This document shows positions 52,652 through 60,866 of a DNA stretch of 64,000 nt, in pieces. Made by a program: the position numbers and the translations under genes. The DNA is taken from NCBI RefSeq assembly GCF_003369795.1, contig NZ_CP026730.1:3410001-3474000 (forward strand). The letters run 5' to 3'. The DNA comes from Streptomyces sp. CB09001. Its GTDB lineage: Bacteria; Actinomycetota; Actinomycetes; Streptomycetales; Streptomycetaceae. The notes under the pieces are model-generated. The model did no database searches. It was not told the origin of the DNA and saw only the letters and a list, made by a program, of their open reading frames with translations. The stretch's first letter is position 1. Each line of letters starts with the position of its first letter.

Positions 52652-53962
52652 CTACACGGGCACGTGCACCGTCTCCACCCGACTGGCAACCAACCGCTCG
52701 CGCTCCCGCGACGCGGCCCGCTTCCGCAACCGCAGAATCTGCGTGACACCAAGCGCCTGCAGCACGAACACCGAGGAGAACGCGACCCCGTAGTCGTCCC
52801 CCGTCGCGTCCAGCAGCACCCCCACCGCGAACAAGGTGGTCATCGACGCCACGAAGCCCCCCATGTTCGTGATCCCGGACGCCGTCCCCTGCCGCTCCGC
52901 CGGATTCGCCGGCCGCGCGAAGTCGAAACCGATCATCGACGCCGGCCCGCACGCCCCCAGCACCGTGCACAGCACCACCAGCAGCCACATCGGCGCGTGC
53001 TCGGCCGGGTAGGCCAGCGTCGCCGCCCAGAGCAGCGCCGTCGCCCCCACCGTGCCGAGCGCCAGCGGCAGCCGCGCCGCGTGGTGCCGGGCGATGACCT
53101 GGCCGTAGACCAGGCCGACCGCCATGTTGGACAGCACGACGAGGGTGAGCAGCGTACCGGCCGTGGCCCGGGACAGCCCCTGTGCCTCGACCAGGAACGG
53201 CATCCCCCACAGCAGCAGGAACACCATCGCCGGGAACTGGGTGGTGAAGTGCACCCACAGCCCGAGCCGCGTCCCCGGCTCCCGCCAGGACATCGCGATC
53301 TGCCGCCGTACGTACGCGGCCCCCTGGTGCGACAGCGGCTCCGGCTCCTGGCCCTCGGGGTGGTCCCTGAGGAAGAGCAGCAGCAGGACGAAGACGACGA
53401 CACCCGCGAGCGCGCTGCCCGCGAACGCCGCGGTCCAGCCGATGCCGTGCAGCAGCCGGGCCAGCACGAGGGTGGAGACCAGGTTGCCCGCCATGCCGAC
53501 GAGACCGGCCAGCTGGGCGACCATCGGCCCGCGCCGGGCCGGGAACCAGCGGGTGCCGAGCCGCAGCACGCTGATGAACGTCATCGCGTCCCCGCAGCCC
53601 AGCAGCGCCCGCGAGGCCAGCGCCATGCCGTACGACGGGGAGAAGGCGAAGCCCAGCTGCCCGGCGGTGAAGAGCACCACGCCCAGGCCCAGCACCTTCT
53701 TGGTGCCGAGCCGGTCGACCAGCAGGCCGACGGGTATCTGCATGCCCGCGTAGACCAGCAGCTGGAGGATGGAGAAGGTGGACAGCGCGGAGGCGCCCAC
53801 GTGGAAGCGGTCGGCGGCGTCGAGACCGGCGACGCCGAGGGACGTGCGGAAGATGACGGCGACGAAGTAGACGGAGACGCCGATGCCCCACACGGCGATC
53901 GCGCGCCGGCCCCCCGGCGGATCACCGGGCAGGGCGCGGCCGGCCGAGGTGGCCGTACTCAT
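52652..53962 (-). CDS. Major facilitator superfamily transporter
   Basis: A 436-aa, 12-helix permease. Characteristic MFS loops are seen: VDRLGTKKVL between helices 2 and 3 (motif A like) and RDHPEGQEPEP in the central cytoplasmic loop. The N-terminus carries a short hydrophilic tail. The substrate is not deducible; exporters and nutrient importers share this fold. The ATG overlaps the GntR stop by 4 bp (ATGA), so it is co-transcribed and probably induced with, or regulated by, the GntR protein. Confidence 0.9.
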   Translation of the reverse strand: MSTATSAGRALPGDPPGGRRAIAVWGIGVSVYFVAVIFRTSLGVAGLDAADRFHVGASALSTFSILQLLVYAGMQIPVGLLVDRLGTKKVLGLGVVLFTAGQLGFAFSPSYGMALASRALLGCGDAMTFISVLRLGTRWFPARRGPMVAQLAGLVGMAGNLVSTLVLARLLHGIGWTAAFAGSALAGVVVFVLLLLFLRDHPEGQEPEPLSHQGAAYVRRQIAMSWREPGTRLGLWVHFTTQFPAMVFLLLWGMPFLVEAQGLSRATAGTLLTLVVLSNMAVGLVYGQVIARHHAARLPLALGTVGATALLWAATLAYPAEHAPMWLLVVLCTVLGACGPASMIGFDFARPANPAERQGTASGITNMGGFVASMTTLFAVGVLLDATGDDYGVAFSSVFVLQALGVTQILRLRKRAASRERERLVASRVETVHVPV

Positions 53963-54609
53963 CGGACCTCCCCCCGCGCCAGGTGCGAGAACCAGCCCAC
54001 GTGCCGGCCCACCACGGCGACGGCCGCCTCCGCGTCCCCGGCGCGCAGCGCGCCGAGGATCTCCTCGTGCTCGGCGAGGGTGTGGGCGATCCGGTCGGGG
54101 TGGGAGTGCATCACGGCGACGCCCATGCGCAACTGGCGGTCGCGGAGCTGGTCGTAGAGGCGGGAGAGGATCTCGTTGCCGCCACTGCGGACGATCTCGG
54201 CGTGGAAGCAGCGGTCGGTGACGGAGGCGGCGGCGAAGTCACCGGCGGCGGCCTGCTCCTGCTGCCGGGCGAGCAGCTCCTCCAGCCGTTCGAGGAGCCC
54301 CGGCGGGGCGGGTACGGCCTTCCTGGTCGCGTGCTCCTCGACCAGCAGCCGGGTCTCCACCACGTCGGCGATCTCCTGCGCGGAGACGGGCAGGACCAGG
54401 GCGCCCTTCTTGGGGTAGAGCCGGATCAGCCCCTCGGCCTCCAGCCGCAGCAGCGCCTCGCGCACCGGAGTACGGGAGACGCCCACGGCCTCGGCCAGCT
54501 CGCCCTCGGTGAGCAGCGTCCCGCCCTCGTACCGGCGCTCCAGGACGCCCTGCTTGACATGGGTGTAGACGCGGTCCGCCGCGGGGGGCTGCTTCACTGC
54601 CGTGGTCAT
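53959..54609 (-). CDS. GntR-family (FadR/VanR-type) regulator
   Basis: A 216-aa protein. The N-terminal winged HTH (about 10-75; LTEGELAEAVGVSRTPVREALLRLEAEGLIRLYPKKG) is the GntR type, and the C-terminal FCD-type helical effector domain (about 85-210; TRLLVEEHATRKAV, TDRCFHAEIVRSGGNEILSRL, SHPDRIAHTLAEHEEIL) has metal/ligand histidines. It likely represses the downstream MFS gene and itself. The ATG at 54609 is used because the in-frame upstream codons lie within the promoter. On the minus strand the sequence TTGTGTCCCTGTTGTAT just upstream is AT-rich and may be the operator. Confidence 0.9.
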   Translation of the reverse strand: MTTAVKQPPAADRVYTHVKQGVLERRYEGGTLLTEGELAEAVGVSRTPVREALLRLEAEGLIRLYPKKGALVLPVSAQEIADVVETRLLVEEHATRKAVPAPPGLLERLEELLARQQEQAAAGDFAAASVTDRCFHAEIVRSGGNEILSRLYDQLRDRQLRMGVAVMHSHPDRIAHTLAEHEEILGALRAGDAEAAVAVVGRHVGWFSHLARGEVR

Positions 54610-54829
54610 GCCGACAGGATAGATACAACAGGGACACAAGAGGGATCCGGTCCAGCATCCGGACGCCGGCCCGCCCCGCTCGCCTTCCAGGGGGAACCCT
54701 CGCCCTCACTCCGCCCCACCGCGCAACCATTTGCCCTCTTCGGCTGTCGCACTGACGCGGCCACCGCACCACCGACCACAACTCGGCCGCGTTCCAGGCG
54801 ACTTCACCTTAATCGGGGTAATCAACTCA

Positions 54830-55774
54830 ATGAATGCCATTCCGGGCGCCACCCAGTCCGTCCGTCTGCGCAGGGCTTTGGCCGCCGCCCTGACCGGCAC
54901 CGCCGTCCTCGCCACCGGCGTCCTCGCCGCCGCACCCGCCCAGGCCGCCGCACCCGAGCGCGCCCTCGCGGCACCCGTGCGGGCCGCCGCCGCGCCCTCG
55001 ATCGCCGCCAAGGGCGGCTTCGTGATGAACAACGCGACCGGCAGGTCGCTCTACACCAAGGCCGCCGACACCAAGCGATCCACCGGCTCCACGACCAAGA
55101 TCATGACCGCCAAGGTCGTGCTCTCCCAGCCGAAGCTGAACCTGGACGCCAAGGTCACGATCCAGAAGGCGTACAGCGACTACATCGTGTCGAAGAACGC
55201 CTCGTCCGCCCGCCTGATCGTCGGCGACAAGGTGACGGTCCGCCAGCTGCTGTACGGGCTGATGCTGCCCTCCGGCTGCGACGCCGCGTACGCGCTGGCC
55301 GACAAGTTCGGCTCGGGCAAGACGCGGGCGGCGCGGGTGAAGTCGTTCATCGGCAAGATGAACGCGACCGCCAAGAGCCTCGGCCTGAAGAACACGCACT
55401 TCGATTCGTTCGACGGCATCGGCAACGGCAAGAACTACTCCACCCCGCGCGACCTCACGAAAATCGCGAGCAGCGCGATGAAGAACTCCACCTTCCGCAC
55501 CATCGTCAAGACCAAGAAGTACACGGCGAAGACGAAGACCAAGAAGGGCGGCACCCGCACGATGGCGCCCTGGACCAACACCAACACGCTGCTGGGCAGT
55601 TACAGCGGAGCGATCGGCGTGAAGACGGGGTCCGGACCGGAGGCCAAGTACTGCCTGGTCTTCGCCGCGACCCGGAAGGGCAAGACCGTCATCGGCACGG
55701 TGCTGGCCTCCTCGTCGTCCACGCAGCGCGCCAAGGACGCCACGAAGCTCATGAACTACGCCTTCACGAAGTAA
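54830..55774 (+). CDS. dacA: D-alanyl-D-alanine carboxypeptidase (SGC-type, K15-like)
   Basis: A 314-aa secreted serine DD-peptidase that trims or cross-links peptidoglycan stems. A signal peptide with AQAA cleavage (about 20-40) is followed by STTK (87-90), SGC (148-150) and KTG (265-267). The second motif is SGC instead of SxN, as in the Streptomyces K15 DD-transpeptidase, so transpeptidation is as likely as carboxypeptidation. The protein is low-molecular-mass without the C-terminal anchor domain. The ATG at 54830 has a weak GGGGT ribosome-binding site. A strong terminator follows. Confidence 0.93.
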   Translation: MNAIPGATQSVRLRRALAAALTGTAVLATGVLAAAPAQAAAPERALAAPVRAAAAPSIAAKGGFVMNNATGRSLYTKAADTKRSTGSTTKIMTAKVVLSQPKLNLDAKVTIQKAYSDYIVSKNASSARLIVGDKVTVRQLLYGLMLPSGCDAAYALADKFGSGKTRAARVKSFIGKMNATAKSLGLKNTHFDSFDGIGNGKNYSTPRDLTKIASSAMKNSTFRTIVKTKKYTAKTKTKKGGTRTMAPWTNTNTLLGSYSGAIGVKTGSGPEAKYCLVFAATRKGKTVIGTVLASSSSTQRAKDATKLMNYAFTK

Positions 55775-55798
55775 CCCGCGCACCACCGCACAGCCACG

Positions 55799-55828
55799 AA
55801 GGGCCCGTCGCACCGGCGACGGGCCCTT
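55799..55828 (+). terminator. Terminator after dacA
   Basis: AAGGGCCCGTCGC and GCGACGGGCCCTT form a perfect 13-bp stem with an ACCG loop, followed by TCGCTGT. It lies 25 bp beyond the stop codon. Confidence 0.88.
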
Positions 55829-55833
55829 TCGCT

Positions 55834-55905
55834 GTACGGATCTCGCCGTACGGAGCCGTACGTACAGAGCTGGATGTACGGCTCCGTACGGAGCTGTACG
55901 GATGA
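55834..55905. repeat. GTACGG repeat cluster upstream of the YtrA-type regulator
   Basis: GTACGG occurs at 55834, 55848, 55876, 55886 and 55896, the last three exactly 10 bp apart; CCGTACGG palindromes lie at 55846 and 55884. The periodicity of about one helical turn suggests cooperative binding sites; the cluster lies directly before a second, different palindrome at the promoter. Confidence 0.65.
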
Positions 55906-55911
55906 AGTGGA

Positions 55912-55934
55912 TGGTGATAGTTTCATTAGCACCA
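55912..55934 (+). promoter_or_regulatory. YtrA-type operator overlapping its own promoter and start
   Basis: TGGTGATA and TAGCACCA (7 of 8 matching) form an inverted repeat around GTTTCAT. A TAGTTT -10-like box (55918-55923) lies inside it, and the A of the start codon is its last base. A protein bound here would block the promoter of the GntR gene and its membrane partner. Confidence 0.65.
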
Positions 55935-56281
55935 TGCTGCTGAGTCTGGACAAGACCGACACCCGGCCCCTGCACGAACAGGTGGCAGGCGCCGTCCGGC
56001 GCGCCATCGCCGAGGGCGAGTGCGCGCCGGGGGACCGCCTTCCCTCGGCCCGCGACCTCTCCGAGGCCCTGGACGTCAACGTCAACACCGTGCTGCGCGC
56101 ACTGCGCGGCCTGCGGGACGAGGGCCTGCTGGAGTTCCGCCGGGGCCGGGGGGTGACGGTGGCCGAGGGCGCCCGGCCCCACTCCGAACTGCAGATCCGG
56201 GTGCGGGAACTGCTCGCCGAGGCGGCCCGACTGGGCTACAGCAGGACCGATCTCGTCGACATGATCAGGGGGATGCCATGA
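55934..56281 (+). CDS. YtrA-subfamily GntR regulator
   Basis: A 115-aa compact regulator with a winged HTH (about 10-75; PLHEQVAGAVRRAIAEGECAPGDRLPSARDLSEALDVNVNTVLRALRGLRDEGLLE) and a short helical dimerisation tail, the YtrA type. Such proteins usually control adjacent ABC or membrane operons in response to envelope stress. The ATG at 55934 lies at the edge of its own operator. Its stop overlaps the start of a membrane-protein gene (ATGA). Confidence 0.9.
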   Translation: MLLSLDKTDTRPLHEQVAGAVRRAIAEGECAPGDRLPSARDLSEALDVNVNTVLRALRGLRDEGLLEFRRGRGVTVAEGARPHSELQIRVRELLAEAARLGYSRTDLVDMIRGMP

Positions 56282-57267
56282 GGGGCAGGACGACCGCGAG
56301 GCGTACGACGGCGGCACTGTGGACGGCCGGGGTCACGGTCGTCCTCGCCGGGATGCCGCTCCTGGCGAGGGACCGGCTGCCCGACCGGCTGGCGACCCAC
56401 TGGGGCCTGAACGGCACGTCCCCCGACGGCTCGATGCCCCTGTGGGCGGCCTCCCTCGTCCCCGCGCTGATCTGGCTGGTCACTGCGGCCGCGGTCACCG
56501 TCCCGCTGATGCGGGCGGGCCCGCCGACGCGTCCCCGGACCGCTGTGACCCTGCTCCCCCTGGGCGTCGTCCTCGCCGGCGTGCAGGCCGCGGTCATCCG
56601 CTCCAACCTGGACCGCGCGGACTGGCACGAAGCCCGTCAGCCCACCGGCTGGGTCGTCGCGATCCTCGTCTCGGCCGTACTCGCGGGAGTGGCCGGATGG
56701 CTGCTCGCCACCCGGCGGAACGACGCCCCGGGCGACGGCACGACGTCCGGGGACGACGCTCCCACGCTGGACATCCCGAAGGGCCGGAGGCTGGTCTGGT
56801 TCTCCCGGACCGCCAATCCCTGGCTCCAGCTGCTTGCGGCCGCAACCGGCCTGGTGGCCGCGGGCGCGCTCGTCGCCCTGATCGGCGGCCTGGCCGCCCC
56901 GGGCACCCTGTGGGCGCTGTTCGCCGGCTGCGGCGCCGGTTCCCTCGCCTGCGCCATGTTCTCCTCCGTCCAGGCCCGCGTCTCGGAGCGGGGCCTGGAG
57001 GTCTCCTTCGGCCCCCTCGGCTGGCCCGGACGCCGCTGGGCACCCGCCGACATCGACACGGCGCGGATGGAGGTCCGCCGTCCCGCCGAGGTCGGCGGCT
57101 GGGGCTACCGCCTCAGCGGCCTCGGCACCACGGTGATGCTGCGCGCCGGCGAGTGCCTGGTCATACGCCCGCGGGGCCGCCGGAGCGACTTCGCGGTGAG
57201 CGTCGACGACGCCGAACGCGGCGCGGCTCTGCTCAACGCCCTGCGCACGGACCGGACCCGGGGCTGA
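56278..57267 (+). CDS. DUF1648-type membrane protein (YtrA partner)
   Basis: A 329-aa protein. The first segment carries the DUF1648 pattern (LPDRLATHWGLNGTSPDGSMPLW), which precedes several transmembrane helices; two further helices and a C-terminal beta-rich domain (RRLVWFSRTANPWL, EVSFGPLGWPGRRW, RLSGLGTTVMLRAGECLVI) resembling bacterial PH-like folds complete it. In Firmicutes and actinobacteria DUF1648 proteins are repeatedly encoded with YtrA regulators. The ATG overlaps the regulator's stop by 4 bp. A role in membrane stress response is inferred from this association. Confidence 0.85.
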   Translation: MRGRTTARRTTAALWTAGVTVVLAGMPLLARDRLPDRLATHWGLNGTSPDGSMPLWAASLVPALIWLVTAAAVTVPLMRAGPPTRPRTAVTLLPLGVVLAGVQAAVIRSNLDRADWHEARQPTGWVVAILVSAVLAGVAGWLLATRRNDAPGDGTTSGDDAPTLDIPKGRRLVWFSRTANPWLQLLAAATGLVAAGALVALIGGLAAPGTLWALFAGCGAGSLACAMFSSVQARVSERGLEVSFGPLGWPGRRWAPADIDTARMEVRRPAEVGGWGYRLSGLGTTVMLRAGECLVIRPRGRRSDFAVSVDDAERGAALLNALRTDRTRG

Positions 57268-57412
57268 ACACGGCGGCCCGGGGCCTGTTACACGCCCCTT
57301 GGCGACCGCCGCAGCACTTTCGATCATCTTCGCTCGCAGTCGTGAACATCTGCGGATCTGGCTGGCATATGCCCTTGGCTTCGCCCTACGTTCCGCGACG
57401 GAGGTGGTTCAC

Positions 57413-58390
57413 ATGAACGAACCCAGCAAACGACAGAACTCCGGCGCGCGGCACGAGGCGATCGACGCCGGCGACTTCGTGTACGCGGCCACCGGCGCCC
57501 GAGTGCGACGGCTGACCATGCCGGACGGAAGCCACTGGTTTCCGGCGGCGGACGTGTGCAAGGAGTTGGGATACACCACGACCCGAAAGGCACTCACCGA
57601 TCACGTCCCGGAGGAGCACCGAGACAATCTCGAGACTGTGACTGGAAGTCACAGTCTCAGCGTTCCCGCAGGTAGGACATGGCGCCGAGACTTGCAACTG
57701 ATCGATCTGCAAGGTCTCATCCTCCTCGTCAACGCCTGCACCAAACCGGCCTGCGCCCCCTTCAAGCAGTGGGTCGCCGAAGTCATCGAGACCGTGCAGC
57801 GCGAGGGTTCCTACTCGCTGGACGAGGCCGAGGTGCAGCCCGCCGAGCCCGGTGCCCCCGTCGCCTACGCCATGCCGGACCAGGTGGCCGAGGCGATCGT
57901 CCGGCTGGAGGCGCACAATCTGCAGCTGGACGAGCAACTGGCCGAGGGACAACGCACGTCGATCGCGTTGCAGCGGGAGATGCTGTCCACGCAGCAGGCC
58001 ACCCTCGCCACCCAGCAGGCCACTCTCGCCGTGCATCAGGCCATGGTCCGGGCACTGGAACGCATCGCGGACCGGTTCGACACCCTCGTCCTCCACCAGG
58101 GTGTGCCCCGCGGGCATCTCGCCCCGATGCCGACCACGGAGTCCGTGCTGGCCGACTGGCGGCAGCGGTTGTCCGTGACGGAGGACGTGTGGACGGTCGC
58201 CCGGGCCATCGCGCCGGTGCTCGTCGAGAAGGGTGAGCTGCGGGAGCCGCTGGAGTCGATCGCCGCCCGTACGGGGCTCTCCGTCCGGCGGGTCAACGCA
58301 TGCCTGCGGCTGCTGCGCACCCACGCCTGCATCCGCTCACGGGGCGGGTCCGAGGACGGGGCTCCGGTGTACGTGCTGCACCAGGTCTGA
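57413..58390 (+). CDS. BRO-N domain DNA-binding protein (phage-antirepressor-like)
   Basis: A 325-aa protein. A BRO-N/antirepressor domain (about 20-130; VRRLTMPDGSHWFPAADVCKELGYTTTRKALTDHV, RDLQLIDLQGLILLVNACTKPACAPFKQWV) is followed by a coiled-coil-like stretch with a duplicated STQQATLATQQATLAVHQA pattern and a C-terminal winged-helix (ESIAARTGLSVRRVNACLRLLRTHACI). Streptomyces chromosomes carry many such genes, probably domesticated from phage. The ATG at 57413 follows GGAGG. A 27-bp inverted repeat within its coding sequence and a slightly lower GC content set it apart from the neighbours. Convergent with the E2 gene. Confidence 0.85.
   Translation: MNEPSKRQNSGARHEAIDAGDFVYAATGARVRRLTMPDGSHWFPAADVCKELGYTTTRKALTDHVPEEHRDNLETVTGSHSLSVPAGRTWRRDLQLIDLQGLILLVNACTKPACAPFKQWVAEVIETVQREGSYSLDEAEVQPAEPGAPVAYAMPDQVAEAIVRLEAHNLQLDEQLAEGQRTSIALQREMLSTQQATLATQQATLAVHQAMVRALERIADRFDTLVLHQGVPRGHLAPMPTTESVLADWRQRLSVTEDVWTVARAIAPVLVEKGELREPLESIAARTGLSVRRVNACLRLLRTHACIRSRGGSEDGAPVYVLHQV
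57632..57658. repeat. 12-bp perfect inverted repeat inside the BRO-N gene
   Basis: GAGACTGTGACT and AGTCACAGTCTC flank GGA. It lies in the coding region of the BRO-N domain (residues about 74-82, ETVTGSHSL). It is more AT-rich than its surroundings and could be an intragenic operator for the protein itself or a remnant of a phage recognition site. Confidence 0.8.
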
Positions 58391-58407
58391 CCCCGGTACG
58401 ACACAGC

Positions 58408-58446
58408 GGGAGGGGCGTCGCAACTCCAACTTGCGGCGCCCCTCCC
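58408..58446. terminator. Bidirectional terminator between the BRO-N and E2 genes
   Basis: GGGAGGGGCGTCGCAA (58408-58423) and TTGCGGCGCCCCTCCC (58431-58446) pair over 16 bp with one G-T wobble around CTCCAAC, between two convergent genes. Confidence 0.85.
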
Positions 58447-58473
58447 GTCACGAACCTACTCGGTCCGCGGCTC

Positions 58474-59874
58474 TCAGGCCCAGCTGATCAACCGCTTCGG
58501 CTGCTCCAGGACCGCCGCCACGTCGGCGAGGACCTTGGAACCGAGCTCGCCGTCGACCAGACGGTGGTCGAAGCTCAGGGCGAGCGTCGTCACCTGACGC
58601 GGCTTCACCTTGCCCTTGTGGACCCACGGCTGGAGCTTGATCGCACCGACGGCGAGGATCGCGGACTCGCCCGGGTTGAGGATCGGCGTACCGGTGTCGA
58701 CGCCGAAGACGCCGACGTTGGTGATGGTCACCGTGCCGCCCTGCATGGCGGCCGGGGAGGTCTTGCCCTCCCTGGCCGTCGACACCAGTTCGCCCAGCGA
58801 ACCCGCCAGCTGCGGCAGGGTCCGGGCGTGGGCGTCCTTGATGTTCGGGACGATCAGACCCCGCGGGGTGGCGGCGGCGATGCCCAGGTTGACGTAGTGC
58901 TTGACCACGATCTCCTGGGCGGCCTCGTCCCAGGACGCGTTGATGTCCGGGTTGCGCTTGATCGCGACCAGCAGGGCCTTGGCGATCAGGAGGAGCGGGT
59001 TCACGCGCAGGCCCGTGTACTCCTTGTCCTGCTTCAGCTCCTCGACCAGCTTCATCGTGCGCGTCACGTCGACCGTCACGAACTCGGTGACGTGCGGCGC
59101 GGTGAACGCCGAGCCGACCATCGCCGCCGCCGTCGCCTTGCGCACGCCCTTGACCGGGATGCGGGTCTCGCGCGTCGTGTCGTACGACGCCGGGGCCGAC
59201 GGGGACGGGGCGGGGGTCTCGGGCCGGGGGGCCGTCTGTGCCGGCTCGGGCGCCGACACCGCCGCGTGCACGTCCTCGCGGGTGATGACGCCGTCCGGGC
59301 CGGACGGAACCACGGTCGCCAGGTCGACGCCGAGGTCCTTGGCGAGCTTGCGCACCGGGGGCTTGGCCAGCGGACGGTCCCCGGTGGCCGGGGCTGCCGG
59401 TGCCGCGGGTGCTGCCGTTCCGTGGCCGTTCAGCTCGGCCTGGATCGCCGCCGACGGCGCCTGCGCGGCGGCCGGGGCCTCCGCGCCCTTGCGGGGGCGG
59501 CGCTTGGTCGAGGAGGTGGAGACCCCGTACCCGACCAGGACCGGCTGGCGGCCCTCCGGCCTGGGCTCCTCCGCCACGGCCTCCTGCACCGGCTCCGCGG
59601 CCGCCGCCGCGCCGTCGCCGACGGCCACCGCGATGATCGACGTACCCACGTCGACCGTGGTGCCCTCGGGGAAGTGCAGCTCGCGGACCACGCCGTCGTA
59701 GGGGATGGGCAGTTCGACGGCGGCCTTGGCCGTCTCGACCTCGCACACCACCTGCCCGTCGGTGACCGTGTCACCGGGCTGGACGTACCACTTGAGGATT
59801 TCGGCCTCGGTGAGCCCCTCACCCACGTCGGGCATCTTGAACTCACGCACGGAGCTGTCCGTCATCGTCGTCAC
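58474..59874 (-). CDS. bkdC2: Branched-chain 2-oxoacid dehydrogenase E2 (dihydrolipoyl acyltransferase)
   Basis: A 466-aa protein. The N-terminal lipoyl domain (residues 10-90) has the lipoylated Lys50 in VETAKAAVELP; an Ala/Pro linker, an E3-binding domain (about 170-210; VRKLAKDLGVDLATVVPSGPDGVITREDV) and the 2-oxoacid acyltransferase core with catalytic His/Asp in LSFDHRLVDGELG follow. It transfers branched acyl groups to CoA, supplying isobutyryl-, 2-methylbutyryl- and isovaleryl-CoA for iso/anteiso fatty acids and polyketide starters. The start is GTG 59874 with GAGGAG 6 bases upstream; ATG 59865 is the alternative. It is the last gene of the E1alpha-E1beta-E2 operon. Confidence 0.95.
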   Translation of the reverse strand: MTTMTDSSVREFKMPDVGEGLTEAEILKWYVQPGDTVTDGQVVCEVETAKAAVELPIPYDGVVRELHFPEGTTVDVGTSIIAVAVGDGAAAAAEPVQEAVAEEPRPEGRQPVLVGYGVSTSSTKRRPRKGAEAPAAAQAPSAAIQAELNGHGTAAPAAPAAPATGDRPLAKPPVRKLAKDLGVDLATVVPSGPDGVITREDVHAAVSAPEPAQTAPRPETPAPSPSAPASYDTTRETRIPVKGVRKATAAAMVGSAFTAPHVTEFVTVDVTRTMKLVEELKQDKEYTGLRVNPLLLIAKALLVAIKRNPDINASWDEAAQEIVVKHYVNLGIAAATPRGLIVPNIKDAHARTLPQLAGSLGELVSTAREGKTSPAAMQGGTVTITNVGVFGVDTGTPILNPGESAILAVGAIKLQPWVHKGKVKPRQVTTLALSFDHRLVDGELGSKVLADVAAVLEQPKRLISWA

Positions 59875-59884
59875 GCTCCCCTCC

Positions 59885-60865
59885 TCAGTACGCCAGCGAG
59901 CGGTCGACGGCATCCAGCACCCGGTCCAGGTCGGGCAGGTACTCCTCCTCCAGGCGGGCCGGCGGGTACGGGGCGTGGTAGCCGCCGACCCTCAGCACCG
60001 GGGCCTCCAGGTGGTAGAAGCAGCGCTCCGTGATCCGGGCGGCGATCTCCGCGCCCGAGCCCAGGAACACCGGCGCCTCGTGGACCACGACCAGGCGGCG
60101 GGTCTTCTCCACCGACGCCTGGATCGTGTCGAAGTCGACCGGCGAGATCGAGCGCAGGTCGACGACCTCCAGGGAGCGGCCCTCCTCGGCGGCCGCGTCG
60201 GCGACCTCCTGGCAGAGCTTCACCATCGGGCCGTAGGCGGCCAGCGTCAGGTCGGTGCCCTCGCGCACCACGCGCGCGGTGTGCAGCGGGCCGGGGATGG
60301 CGTCCGCGTCGACCTCCGCCTTGTCCCAGTACCGGCGCTTGGGCTCGAAATAGATCACCGGGTCGTCGCTCTGGATGGCCTGCTGCATCATCCAGTACGC
60401 GTCCGCCGCGTTGGACGGGCTGACCACCTTCAGGCCCGCCACGTGCGCGAACAGCGCCTCGGGGGACTCCGAGTGGTGCTCGACCGCACCGATGCCGCCG
60501 CCGTAGGGGATGCGGATGACGACCGGCATCTTGACCTTGCCGAGCGAGCGGGCGTGCATCTTCGCCAGCTGGGTGACGATCTGGTCGTAGGCCGGGAAGA
60601 CGAAGCCGTCGAACTGGATCTCCACCACCGGGCGGTACCCGCGCAGGGCCAGGCCGATGGCGGTGCCGACGATGCCGGACTCGGCCAGCGGGGTGTCGAT
60701 GACCCGGTCCTCGCCGAAGTCCTTGTGCAGGCCGTCGGTGACCCGGAAGACACCGCCGAGCTTGCCGACGTCCTCGCCCATGATCAGGACCTTGGGGTCC
60801 GACTCCAGCGCGCGGCGCAGCGACTCGTTGATCGCCCTTGCCAGCGCCATCTTTTCCTTGGCCAT
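59885..60865 (-). CDS. bkdB2: Branched-chain 2-oxoacid dehydrogenase E1 beta subunit
   Basis: A 326-aa thiamine-diphosphate-dependent subunit. It shows KVLIMGEDVGKLGGVF near the N-terminus, FDGFVFPAYDQIV, IPYGGGIGAVEHHSESPEALFAHVAGLKVV and EPKRRYW, typical of E1beta transketolase-like domains that shape the cofactor site with E1alpha. The ATG at 60865 is 1 bp after the E1alpha stop; the E2 start is 10 bp downstream, indicating a compact operon. Expressed on the minus strand behind a single promoter region at 62121-62425. Confidence 0.95.
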   Translation of the reverse strand: MAKEKMALARAINESLRRALESDPKVLIMGEDVGKLGGVFRVTDGLHKDFGEDRVIDTPLAESGIVGTAIGLALRGYRPVVEIQFDGFVFPAYDQIVTQLAKMHARSLGKVKMPVVIRIPYGGGIGAVEHHSESPEALFAHVAGLKVVSPSNAADAYWMMQQAIQSDDPVIYFEPKRRYWDKAEVDADAIPGPLHTARVVREGTDLTLAAYGPMVKLCQEVADAAAEEGRSLEVVDLRSISPVDFDTIQASVEKTRRLVVVHEAPVFLGSGAEIAARITERCFYHLEAPVLRVGGYHAPYPPARLEEEYLPDLDRVLDAVDRSLAY

Positions 60866-60866
60866 G

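Noticed and set aside
57299..57412. Earlier in-frame start for the BRO-N gene
   Set aside because: The segment encodes a hydrophobic stretch preceding the GGAGG ribosome-binding site and a plausible -10 (TACGTT), so it is promoter, not coding.
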